Shown: one piece after another, positions 16,716-25,711 of the stretch
Numbering within the stretch: the stretch's first letter is position 1
How the letters are laid out: each line of letters begins with the position of its first letter
Assembly (NCBI RefSeq): GCF_900094795.1
Contig: NZ_FMBC01000009.1
Coordinates: 1-53,454 of the forward strand
Length of the DNA stretch: 53,454 nucleotides
Reading direction: 5' to 3'
DNA from: Kosakonia oryziphila
GTDB taxonomy: Bacteria > Pseudomonadota > Gammaproteobacteria > Enterobacterales > Enterobacteriaceae
Made by a program: the position numbers and the translations under genes
Notes under the pieces: model-generated
Seen by the model: only the letters and a program-made list of their open reading frames with translations
What the model was told of the DNA's origin: nothing
Databases searched by the model: none

Positions 16716-17630
16716 TTATATATCCGTGGCTTGCCCCTGGGCGCGGATAAAATCGATAAACGCCTGTAACGGCGCAGGAATTAAACGTCGGGAATTGTAA
16801 TAGAGCCACGGGCCGCTAAATGATTGCCACCAGGGTTCCAGCAACGGCGTCAGTGCGCCATTTTCTAACGACGGGCGCAGCCACTCTTCAAACAAATAAA
16901 TGATGCCGCTACCGGCAATCGCCGCCTGCACCGCCAGATCTATCGCGCTGCCGACGCTGACCACCAGTGAACCATTCACCTGAATGCGCAGGGTTTCGCC
17001 TTCGCGGGTAAATTCCCACTCCGGCATTACGCCACTGGCGTAGCGCCCGCGAATGCAGTTGTGGCTAATCAGATCGCGCGGATGCTGCGGCAGGCCGTAA
17101 CGCTGCAAATAAGTCGGTGCCGCTGCGGCGGCAAACCGCTGACGGCGCGGGCCGATGGGCAACGCGATCATATCCTGTTCCAGGCTTTCATCGTAACGGA
17201 TCCCCGCATCACAATTGTCGCGAAACACATCCTGCACGTTGCTTTCGGCGACGATCTCCAGCCGAATGTCCGGATATTGCGCCAGAAAAGAGGGGACGAT
17301 GGCGGGCAGAACCAGCCGTGCCGCGCTGACCGGGACATTCAAACGCAGCGTGCCACTCGGCGTGGTGCGATAGCGGTTGATAGCGTCCAGCGCGGCATCC
17401 ACTTCGCTCATTGCCGGTTGCAGGCGCTCCATTAGCGCTCTGCCTGCCTCGGTCAGTACCACGGTGCGGGTGGTGCGGTTAAACAGCCGTACGCCGAGTT
17501 GCTGTTCGGCGCGGCGCACCGCGTCGCTCAGGCGCGAGGGATTTGAGCCAGTCACGCGGGCGGCCTCACGGAAGCCTCCGGCATTGGCGACCGCGACAAT
17601 GTCATTTAACAGAGAGAAATCCAGCTTCAT
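16716..17630 (-). CDS. LysR-family transcriptional regulator
   Basis: This 304-residue protein starts at MKLDFSLLNDIVAV, the normal beginning of the helix-turn-helix domain. An upstream in-frame ATG at 17678 would add 16 residues with no family counterpart. The winged HTH is at 1-60 (GFREAARVTGSNPSRLSDAVRRAEQQLG), followed by the periplasmic-binding-protein-like effector domain. It is divergent from the aldo/keto reductase gene with 97 bases between them, the usual arrangement of a LysR regulator and its target. The ligand cannot be told from sequence. Confidence 0.9.
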   Translation of the reverse strand: MKLDFSLLNDIVAVANAGGFREAARVTGSNPSRLSDAVRRAEQQLGVRLFNRTTRTVVLTEAGRALMERLQPAMSEVDAALDAINRYRTTPSGTLRLNVPVSAARLVLPAIVPSFLAQYPDIRLEIVAESNVQDVFRDNCDAGIRYDESLEQDMIALPIGPRRQRFAAAAAPTYLQRYGLPQHPRDLISHNCIRGRYASGVMPEWEFTREGETLRIQVNGSLVVSVGSAIDLAVQAAIAGSGIIYLFEEWLRPSLENGALTPLLEPWWQSFSGPWLYYNSRRLIPAPLQAFIDFIRAQGQATDI

Positions 17631-17727
17631 TGTTCGGTTAATCGTACACGGTGTATTAATTTTGCTGGATTGTTGCACAGTCGTACAGCTCCTACAATCA
17701 GCTTACTTAATGCACAGGAGGTTTTTC
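17631..17727. promoter_or_regulatory. Divergent control region of the LysR gene and the aldo/keto reductase
   Basis: The 97-base gap contains GTACGA/TCGTAC-type motifs (tcgtacac near 17642 and gtcgtacag near 17682), about 40 bases apart, which could be LysR half sites. AGGAGG (17716-17721) sets the reductase start. The motifs are visible; their role is inferred from the divergent layout. Confidence 0.4.
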
Positions 17728-18588
17728 ATGTCTCAATCCACGCTTACATATCGTCTTGGCGATCGTCTGGTTGGTCGTCTGGGTTACGGTGCGATGCAAC
17801 TGGCTGGTCCTGGCGTGTTTGGCCCACCTGCGGACGAAGCAAAGGCGCTGGCGGTATTACGCGATGCCATCGCTGCCGGGGTGAATCATATCGACACCAG
17901 TGATTTTTATGGTCCGTATGTCACTAATAAATTGATTAAACAGGCGCTGCATCCTTATCCGGACGATTTATGTATCGTCACCAAAGTCGGCGCGCGTCGT
18001 GATGATAAAGCCAACTGGCTGCCTGCATTCAGCGCCGAAGAACTGACCCGCGCGGTGGAAGATAACCTGCGTCATCTCGGGCTGGAGACGATGGAAGTAG
18101 TCAACCTGCGTTCGATGTTTGGTGTGCACGGGCCGGAAGAGGGGCCGTTGGAAGCGCCGCTTGAGACGTTGATCAAACTGAAAGAGCGTGGGCTAATCCG
18201 CCATATCGGGTTGAGCAATGTCACGGCGAAACAGGTTGCCGACGCGCAGAAAATGACACCCATTATCTGCGTACAGAATCTGTATAACGTGGCGAACCGT
18301 CACGATGATGCGCTGGTGGATAGCCTGAACGCCCAGGGTATTGCGTTCGTGCCATTCTTCCCGCTAGGTGGTTTTACGCCGTTGCAATCTGGTGAGCTGA
18401 ACGAAGTAGCTCAGACGCTTAATGCAACGCCGATGCAGGTAGCGCTGGCGTGGCTGTTGCAGCGTTCGCCGAATATCCTGCTGATCCCCGGCACGTCATC
18501 GCCGCAGCATTTACAGGAAAACATGGCGAGCGCGAACCTCGTGCTGCCGCCGGAAACGTTGGCAAAACTCAACGGCATTGGCGCGTAA
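17728..18588 (+). CDS. Aldo/keto reductase, PdxI (YdbC)-like
   Basis: The 286 residues closely follow E. coli YdbC/PdxI, an NADPH-dependent pyridoxal reductase (pyridoxine 4-dehydrogenase). Shared segments include RLGYGAMQLAGPGVFGPP, NHIDTSDFYGPYVTN, HIGLSNVTAKQVADAQ and VPFFPLGGFTPLQS. The catalytic Asp and Tyr fall in DTSDFYG, and Lys in VTKVGARR. The start at 17728 follows a strong AGGAGG; an upstream ATG at 17710 would put that site inside the gene. Substrate assignment rests on similarity alone, so pyridoxal reduction is likely but not certain. Regulation is probably by the divergent LysR protein. Confidence 0.85.
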   Translation: MSQSTLTYRLGDRLVGRLGYGAMQLAGPGVFGPPADEAKALAVLRDAIAAGVNHIDTSDFYGPYVTNKLIKQALHPYPDDLCIVTKVGARRDDKANWLPAFSAEELTRAVEDNLRHLGLETMEVVNLRSMFGVHGPEEGPLEAPLETLIKLKERGLIRHIGLSNVTAKQVADAQKMTPIICVQNLYNVANRHDDALVDSLNAQGIAFVPFFPLGGFTPLQSGELNEVAQTLNATPMQVALAWLLQRSPNILLIPGTSSPQHLQENMASANLVLPPETLAKLNGIGA

Positions 18589-18606
18589 CGTCTACGCCGG
18601 ATGGGC

Positions 18607-18634
18607 AGCCCGATGGCGATGTGCTTATCGGGCT
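18607..18634. repeat. REP-like hairpin between convergent genes
   Basis: AGCCCGAT (18607-18614) and ATCGGGCT (18627-18634) form a perfect 8-bp stem. It sits in the 78-base gap between the convergent reductase and ascB, preceded by a GCCGGATGG REP-type end. It may stabilise or end both transcripts. Confidence 0.6.
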
Positions 18635-18666
18635 TGTATAATCCGCAGGCCGGTTATGTGACAGAT

Positions 18667-20112
<1,446 letters not shown>

Positions 20113-21555
20113 TCAGGCGCGTGCTTCTTCAACATTAACCGGTTGTGCTGCCTGCGGTTTGCTCGCGGTTTCCACCGGAATATCTTCAAATCCCAACAGT
20201 AAAGTCAGCACAAACGACAGCACCACGGCTAGTGCCATCACACCAAACACCCAGACGATGGACATCGGATTGGCCGGGTCGAAGAACTGCACGCTGGTAA
20301 ATAAGCCCGGCGCGGCCATCGAGTGGCTGGCCAGCCCGGCAATACCGGCGACTGCGCCGCAGATAAAGCCGCTAATCAGGCTGGCGATCAGCGGACGTTT
20401 CAGGCGAAGGGCCACACCGTAAAGCGCCGGTTCGGAAATCCCCGCCAGAATGGCGGAAGCTGCTGCCGCCATTGCCGTCTGGCGCAGTTCCGGGTTTTTC
20501 GTTTTCCACGCTACGGCGAGCGAAGAGCCACCAAGCGACAGGTTCGCGCCAATTTCAGACGGCATTACCATGCCCTCTTTGCCGGTTTCGGCAATGGTCT
20601 GAATGATGGTCGGCGTAAAGACGCGATGCATCCCGGTCATGACCAGCAACGGCCACAGTGCGCCCATGATGGCGACGGAAAGCCAGCCCAGGTAACCGTG
20701 AATGGTATACACCAGCGTAGAGATAGCACTACCGATCCAGATGCCCAGCGGGCCAATCAGCACAATTGCCAGCGGCGCGGCAATCAGCACAATCAGCATC
20801 GGTTTAAGGAAGTTTTTCGTTACCGCCGGGGTGATGCGATCGACCCAGCGCTCGATATAAGACAGGCACCAGGTCATCACCAGCGCCGGGATCACCGTGT
20901 AGGTGTATTTCACTGCCGTTACTGGTACCAGCGCGAACTCAACGTGCTCGCCCTGCGCGGCTTTCGCCATCAGTTCAATAAAGCTCGGATGCACCAGCAC
21001 GCCCGCAATGGCAATCGCCAGCGACATATTGGTTTTGAATTTCACTGCCGCCGAGGCCGCAACCATCAGCGGCAGGAAGAAGAAGGCACCATCGCCGATC
21101 ACCGTCAAAATGGTCAGCGTGGAGGAGCCTTTCGGCAGCGCGCCGGACATCTCCAGCACCATCGCCAGCAATTTCACCATTGAGCCGCCGATGATCGCCG
21201 GGATCAGCGGCGACATGGTACCGATCAGCGCATCGAGAATGCCCGCGCCAATGCGCTTCAGCGTCAGTTTTTGCTTGCTGGGTTCTTCAACTGGTTGCAT
21301 GTTTTGTGGCAGCAGATTGACCACTTCGCGGAAGGCCTGGGAGACGGTATTGCCGATAATCACCTGGCACTGTTTGTCGTTACGCACCACGCCCATTACG
21401 CCGCTGATGTTTTTCAGCGTTGGGCTGTCGATGCGCGTCTCATCTTTCACCACAAAGCGCAGGCGCGTCATGCAGTGCGTGACGGCCGTGATATTTTCCG
21501 CGCCGCCCAGCGCATCGACCACTGAGTGGGCCAGCGCCGCATAATTCTTAGCCAT
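20113..21555 (-). CDS. ascF: PTS beta-glucoside EIIBC component AscF
   Basis: AscF transports and phosphorylates aryl-beta-glucosides. The protein has 480 residues from MAKNYAALAHSVV, which matches E. coli; an upstream ATG at 21579 gives an N-terminal extension foreign to the family. The EIIB domain carries the phosphorylated Cys in VTHCMTRLRF (about residue 25). The EIIC domain follows with about ten membrane spans and the GITEP-like GISEPALYGV. There is no EIIA domain, so it depends on an external EIIA such as EIIA-Glc. First gene of ascFB, divergent from ascG. Confidence 0.96.
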   Translation of the reverse strand: MAKNYAALAHSVVDALGGAENITAVTHCMTRLRFVVKDETRIDSPTLKNISGVMGVVRNDKQCQVIIGNTVSQAFREVVNLLPQNMQPVEEPSKQKLTLKRIGAGILDALIGTMSPLIPAIIGGSMVKLLAMVLEMSGALPKGSSTLTILTVIGDGAFFFLPLMVAASAAVKFKTNMSLAIAIAGVLVHPSFIELMAKAAQGEHVEFALVPVTAVKYTYTVIPALVMTWCLSYIERWVDRITPAVTKNFLKPMLIVLIAAPLAIVLIGPLGIWIGSAISTLVYTIHGYLGWLSVAIMGALWPLLVMTGMHRVFTPTIIQTIAETGKEGMVMPSEIGANLSLGGSSLAVAWKTKNPELRQTAMAAAASAILAGISEPALYGVALRLKRPLIASLISGFICGAVAGIAGLASHSMAAPGLFTSVQFFDPANPMSIVWVFGVMALAVVLSFVLTLLLGFEDIPVETASKPQAAQPVNVEEARA

Positions 21556-21625
21556 GGAGTTATTATCCTGTTTTATCAATAAGGTACTGGCTCACCGTCA
21601 TAACTGGCGGCTGTGAAATATGACA

Positions 21626-21642
21626 TAGGTAACCGGTTCCAC
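21626..21642. promoter_or_regulatory. AscG-type operator upstream of ascF
   Basis: The near-palindrome GGTAACCGGTTCC with an AACCGGTT core fits the LacI-family AscG site. It is about 75 bases upstream of the ascF start, in the ascF-ascG divergent gap. Recognition is by motif only. Confidence 0.6.
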
Positions 21643-21697
21643 AAAATCATGAATGGTATATTTGCGGTTAACAAGGACTTAAAAGCGCCATTTTTTT

Positions 21698-21719
21698 AAA
21701 TCGTGACAACGATCACTTA
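21698..21719. promoter_or_regulatory. Candidate CRP site in the ascF-ascG gap
   Basis: CGTGA, six bases, TCACT lies inside an A-rich left and T-rich right context and matches the CRP consensus closely. Catabolite control of ascFB is expected for a beta-glucoside operon. Confidence 0.55.
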
Positions 21720-21816
21720 GAGCAGCGAGTGGTGAAAGCGTTGTGTGGCGTAAAGAGTTCCATTAAACGCAACGCCTGAAGTACACTTCGGCTCATCATA
21801 TTTTCAGGGGGAAAAG

Positions 21817-22830
21817 ATGGCGACAATGCTGGAAGTGGCGAAGCGGGCAGGTGTGTCGAAAGCGACGGTTTCCCGCGTCCTGACGGGCAAAGGATATGTC
21901 AGTGAAGAGACGAAAGACCGCGTTTTTCAGGCCATTGCCGAGAGTGGCTATCGCCCGAATTTACTGGCCCGTAGCCTGGCGAGCAGTAAAACCCAGACGC
22001 TGGGGCTGGTGGTAACCAACACCCTTTACCACGGCGTCTATTTTAGCGAATTGCTGTTCCACGCCGCCCGAATGACCGAAGACAAAGGCCGCCAGTTATT
22101 GCTGGCCGACGGAAAACACAGTGCGGAAGAGGAGCGTCAGGCGATTCAATATCTGCTCGATTTACGCTGTGATGCGATCATTATTTATCCGCGTTTTTTG
22201 AGTGTCGATGAAATGGATGAAATTATCGACAGTCATTCGCAGCCAATAATGGTGCTCAACCGTCGTTTACGTAAAAACAGTAGCCACTGCGTTTATTCCG
22301 ATCAAAAAGCCTCAAGTTTTAACGCGGTGTCACAATTAATTTCCCGTGGTCACCGTGATATTGCTTTTATTACAGGTTCGCTCGACTCTCCTACTGGTAT
22401 TGAACGTTTATCTGGTTATAAAGATGCGCTAACACAGCAGGGCATTGCACTACGTAATGAATTGATTGTTGAAGGGAAGTGGACGCCAGTTAGCGGCGCG
22501 CAGAGCGTACAGACACTCTTATCCCGGAACGTTGAATTTAGTGCGCTGGTGGCCAGTAATGACGACATGGCGATTGGCGCAATTAAACAGTTACACGACA
22601 GTAAAATAAATGTACCGCAGCAGGTTTCGGTAATTGGCTTCGATGATATTGCGATGGCACCATTTATCGTTCCGGCGCTTTCCAGCGTGAAAATACCGGT
22701 CACCGAAATGATCAAAGAGACGATTAACCGCTTAATCTTTATGCTCGATGGCGGTGACTTTACTTCTCAGCAAACCTTTCCCGGCGAATTAATGTTACGT
22801 GACTCACTGATTTCCGGCCCGCACGCCTGA
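21817..22830 (+). CDS. ascG: LacI-family repressor AscG
   Basis: AscG represses ascFB (and in E. coli also prpBC). The protein has 337 residues. The N-terminal HTH and hinge helix are MLEVAKRAGVSKATVSRVL and RPNLLARSLASS, followed by the periplasmic-binding-like sugar domain. It is complete here; I recall the E. coli K-12 copy as disrupted, so asc may be normally inducible in this organism. It starts behind GGGGGAAAAG. Confidence 0.95.
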   Translation: MATMLEVAKRAGVSKATVSRVLTGKGYVSEETKDRVFQAIAESGYRPNLLARSLASSKTQTLGLVVTNTLYHGVYFSELLFHAARMTEDKGRQLLLADGKHSAEEERQAIQYLLDLRCDAIIIYPRFLSVDEMDEIIDSHSQPIMVLNRRLRKNSSHCVYSDQKASSFNAVSQLISRGHRDIAFITGSLDSPTGIERLSGYKDALTQQGIALRNELIVEGKWTPVSGAQSVQTLLSRNVEFSALVASNDDMAIGAIKQLHDSKINVPQQVSVIGFDDIAMAPFIVPALSSVKIPVTEMIKETINRLIFMLDGGDFTSQQTFPGELMLRDSLISGPHA

Positions 22831-22840
22831 CCTCGACATC

Positions 22841-22866
22841 TGTCATCGACAGAAGTGTCGATGACA
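22841..22866. promoter_or_regulatory. FhlA-type palindromic activator site upstream of hydN
   Basis: TGTCATCGACA (22841-22851) and TGTCGATGACA (22856-22866) are perfect 11-bp inverted repeats separated by GAAG. The half sites match those at 7731-7760 and 8336-8369. The site is about 55 bases upstream of the sigma-54 promoter candidate and ties the hydN-fdhF-hypF operon to FhlA. Confidence 0.75.
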
Positions 22867-22920
22867 GCCATCCTTAGCGAATGCTTCTTTAAATTTCCTT
22901 ACATAACAATTAATTAAAAA

Positions 22921-22938
22921 CTGGCACGTTTTATGAAT
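22921..22938 (+). promoter_or_regulatory. Sigma-54 promoter candidate of hydN-fdhF-hypF, atypical -12
   Basis: CTGGCACG is a perfect -24 element. Exactly ten bases after GG comes GA instead of GC (TATGAAT). It lies 37 bases before the hydN start and downstream of the FhlA-type palindrome. No better sigma-54 match is seen in the gap. Confidence 0.55.
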
Positions 22939-22974
22939 ATTCCGGCGGGATAAAGCACATTGCCGGAGAAGATA

Positions 22975-23520
22975 ATGAACCGATTTATCATGGCGGACGC
23001 TGCAAAATGCATTGGCTGCCGCACCTGCGAGGTCGCCTGCGTGGTGTCTCATCAGGAAAACCAGGACTGCGCCGCGCTCACTCCTGAGAGCTTTTTACCG
23101 CGTATCCATGTCGTCAAAGGTGTGAATGTCTCGACAGCGACACTCTGTCGTCAGTGCGAAGACGCACCGTGCGCTAATGTTTGCCCGAACGGTGCCATTA
23201 GCCGTGACGAAGGGTTCGTGCATGTGATGCAGGAACGCTGCATTGGCTGTAAAACCTGTGTCGTGGCCTGCCCGTACGGCGCGATGGAAGTGGTTGTGCG
23301 TCCGGTGATTCGCCATAGCGGCGCAGGGCTGAATGTTCGGGCAGAAAAAGCCGAAGCCAACAAATGCGATTTGTGCCACCACAGCGAAAGCGGCCCTGCC
23401 TGTATACAGGCGTGTCCGACGAAAGCGCTGGTTTGTGTCGATCGCAATTTACTGGAACAAATGAGCGCGGAGAAACGTCGTCGCGCCGCACTGGATAGCG
23501 CTGCTTCTCTGGTGTTCTAA
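22975..23520 (+). CDS. hydN: Electron transfer iron-sulfur protein HydN
   Basis: HydN is a HycB-like ferredoxin associated with formate dehydrogenase H activity. The protein has 181 residues from MNRFIMADAAKCIGC; an upstream in-frame ATG at 22960 adds only MPEKI and overlaps the GGAG ribosome site. Four cysteine groups are present: CIGCRTCEVAC, CRQCEDAPCANVC, CIGCKTCVVAC and CDLCHH...CIQAC. It is first in an operon with the formate dehydrogenase 36 bases downstream, which strongly suggests that it is the direct electron partner. Confidence 0.95.
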   Translation: MNRFIMADAAKCIGCRTCEVACVVSHQENQDCAALTPESFLPRIHVVKGVNVSTATLCRQCEDAPCANVCPNGAISRDEGFVHVMQERCIGCKTCVVACPYGAMEVVVRPVIRHSGAGLNVRAEKAEANKCDLCHHSESGPACIQACPTKALVCVDRNLLEQMSAEKRRRAALDSAASLVF

Positions 23521-23556
23521 ACAATCTGACTTTCACTTTTAACAGGTCTGTTACTG

Positions 23557-25707
23557 ATGAAAAAAATCACAAGTGTATGCCCATACTGCGGCGCGGGCTG
23601 CAAACTGAAACTGGTTGTCGACGACGGAAAAATCATCCGCGCTGAAGCGGCCAACGGCCACACCAACCAGAATGAACTCTGCCTGAAAGGCTACTACGGC
23701 TGGGATTTTCTTAACGACACCAAACTGCTGACGCCGCGTCTTACTCAGCCAATGATCCGTTACGAAAAAGGCGGCAAATTGACCCCCGTTAGCTGGGATG
23801 AAGCGATCCGCTATACCGCGAAGCGCCTCAGTGAAATCAAAGCCAAATATGGCCCACGCGCCATTATGACCACCGGTTCATCTCGCGGTACAGGCAATGA
23901 AACCAACTATGTGATGCAGAAATTCGCCCGTGGTGTGCTCAACACCAATAATGTCGACTGTTGCGCCCGCGTCTGCCACGGCCCGTCGGTAGCAGGTTTG
24001 CAGGAAACCCTTGGCAACGGTGCGATGAGTAATTCTATCGGCGATATCGAAAACTCCAGTTGTCTGTTGGTCTTTGGCTATAACTGTGCCGATTCGCACC
24101 CTATCGTCGCGCGCCGGGTGATCAAAGCCAAACAGAAAGGGGCCAAAATCATTGTTTGCGATCCGCGCCGCATTGAGACCGCGCGTATCGCCGATCAGCA
24201 TCTGCAACTCAAAAACGGTTGCAATATGGCGCTGGTCAACGCTTTCGGCTACGTGCTGCTGGAAGAAGATCTGTACGACAAAGATTATGTCGCCAGCTTT
24301 ACCACCGGGCTGGATGCCTATCGTGAAATGGTTAAAGACTATGCGCCGGAAGCGGTAGAGCATCTGACCGGCGTTCCGGCAAAACAGGTTCGCCAGGCGA
24401 TGCGCACTTACGCGGCAGCGCCATCGGCCACCATTATGTGGGGCATGGGCGTGACGCAGTTCGGCCAGGCAGTGGATGTGGTGAAAGGGCTATCCAGCCT
24501 TGCGCTGCTGACCGGGAATCTTGGGCGTGAAAATGTTGGTGTCGGCCCGGTGCGTGGCCAGAATAACGTGCAGGGCGCGTGCGATATGGGCGTGATCCCC
24601 AACCAGTTCCCTGGCTATCAGGATGTAGTGAATCCGCAGGTGCGGGCAAAATTTGCCAAAGCCTGGGGTATCGATCCGGCAGTGATGGATGACAAAGTCG
24701 GCGTCCGCATTACCGAAGTGCCTCACCTGGCGCTGGAAGGTAAGGTGAAAGCCTATTACATCATGGGCGAAGATCCGTTGCAGACCGAAGCAGATCTCGG
24801 GCTGGTGCGTAAAGGTTTCGAAGCACTCGATTTTGTGGTGGTGCAGGACATCTTTATGACTAAAACTGCCGAACAAGCCGATGTGCTGCTGCCCGCCACC
24901 TCCTGGGGCGAACACGGTGGCGTCTTTACCTGCGCCGATCGCGGCTTCCAGCGTTTCGAAAAAGCGATTGAACCGAAGTACAACGTCAAACGTGACTGGG
25001 AGATCATCAGTCTGATCGCTACCGAGATGGGGTACCCAATGCACTATGACAACAACCAGCAGATCTGGGACGAACTGCGCGAGTTGTGCCCGCTGTTCTA
25101 CGGCGTCACCTATGAGAAAATGGGTGACATGGGACACGTTCAGTGGCCGTGCCCGACCCTCGATCATCCTGGTACGCCATATCTGTATCAGAACAATAAG
25201 TTCGATACCCCAGACGGCAAAGGCCATCTTTTCGCCGCGCCGTGGCGCGCGCCCGCAGAGCGCCCGGATGAGGAGTTCCCGCTGGTGCTCTGTACCGTGC
25301 GTGAAGTGGGCCACTACAGTTGCCGTTCGATGACCGGCAACTGTGCCGCATTGCAAACCCTTGCCGATGAACCGGGCTTTGTGCAGATCAACCCGGCCGA
25401 CGCCGAAGCGCTGGGTGTGAAAGACCGACAACTGGTGTGGGTGGAATCACGCCGGGGCAAAGTGATCACCCGCGCGGATGTCAACGAACGCATCAACAAC
25501 GGCAGCGTATATATGACTTACCAGTGGTGGATTGGCGCCTGTAACGAACTGACACAGGATAATCTGGATCCCATATCCAAAACGCCGGAAACCAAATACT
25601 GCGCCGTTCGAGTGAGTGCGATCAACGATCAGCGCTGGGCCGAGGAGTACACTCAGAGCACTTATCAACAGATGAAGAATCGTTTGCTCAACGCGGCGAT
25701 GCAGTGA
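23557..25707 (+). CDS. fdhF: Formate dehydrogenase H, cysteine-containing (selenium-independent) FdhF
   Basis: This molybdopterin oxidoreductase has 716 residues and aligns along its length with the E. coli selenoprotein FdhF. The [4Fe-4S] ligands are Cys8, Cys11, Cys15 and Cys42, and Lys44 for electron transfer is kept ([10 protein letters not shown]). The catalytic position 140, selenocysteine (UGA) in E. coli, is Cys encoded by TGC at 23974-23976, within [15 protein letters not shown]. The next residue, His141, is conserved. Cofactor-binding segments [21 protein letters not shown] and [11 protein letters not shown]-like sequence are present. In E. coli fdhF is a lone gene far away; here it lies between hydN and hypF and is probably co-transcribed with both. 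A second, selenocysteine-type fdhF elsewhere in the genome is possible. Confidence 0.95.
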   Translation: MKKITSVCPYCGAGCKLKLVVDDGKIIRAEAANGHTNQNELCLKGYYGWDFLNDTKLLTPRLTQPMIRYEKGGKLTPVSWDEAIRYTAKRLSEIKAKYGPRAIMTTGSSRGTGNETNYVMQKFARGVLNTNNVDCCARVCHGPSVAGLQETLGNGAMSNSIGDIENSSCLLVFGYNCADSHPIVARRVIKAKQKGAKIIVCDPRRIETARIADQHLQLKNGCNMALVNAFGYVLLEEDLYDKDYVASFTTGLDAYREMVKDYAPEAVEHLTGVPAKQVRQAMRTYAAAPSATIMWGMGVTQFGQAVDVVKGLSSLALLTGNLGRENVGVGPVRGQNNVQGACDMGVIPNQFPGYQDVVNPQVRAKFAKAWGIDPAVMDDKVGVRITEVPHLALEGKVKAYYIMGEDPLQTEADLGLVRKGFEALDFVVVQDIFMTKTAEQADVLLPATSWGEHGGVFTCADRGFQRFEKAIEPKYNVKRDWEIISLIATEMGYPMHYDNNQQIWDELRELCPLFYGVTYEKMGDMGHVQWPCPTLDHPGTPYLYQNNKFDTPDGKGHLFAAPWRAPAERPDEEFPLVLCTVREVGHYSCRSMTGNCAALQTLADEPGFVQINPADAEALGVKDRQLVWVESRRGKVITRADVNERINNGSVYMTYQWWIGACNELTQDNLDPISKTPETKYCAVRVSAINDQRWAEEYTQSTYQQMKNRLLNAAMQ

Positions 25708-25711
25708 TGCG

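Noticed and set aside
20323-21183. Open frame of 286 codons antisense to ascF
   Set aside because: It mirrors the membrane-protein coding strand and gives an Arg/His/Gln-rich product with no known fold; ascF itself is clearly genuine.
24490-25431. Open frame of 313 codons antisense to fdhF
   Set aside because: It is entirely opposite the conserved formate dehydrogenase gene and has the His/Val/Arg-rich composition of antisense shadow frames.
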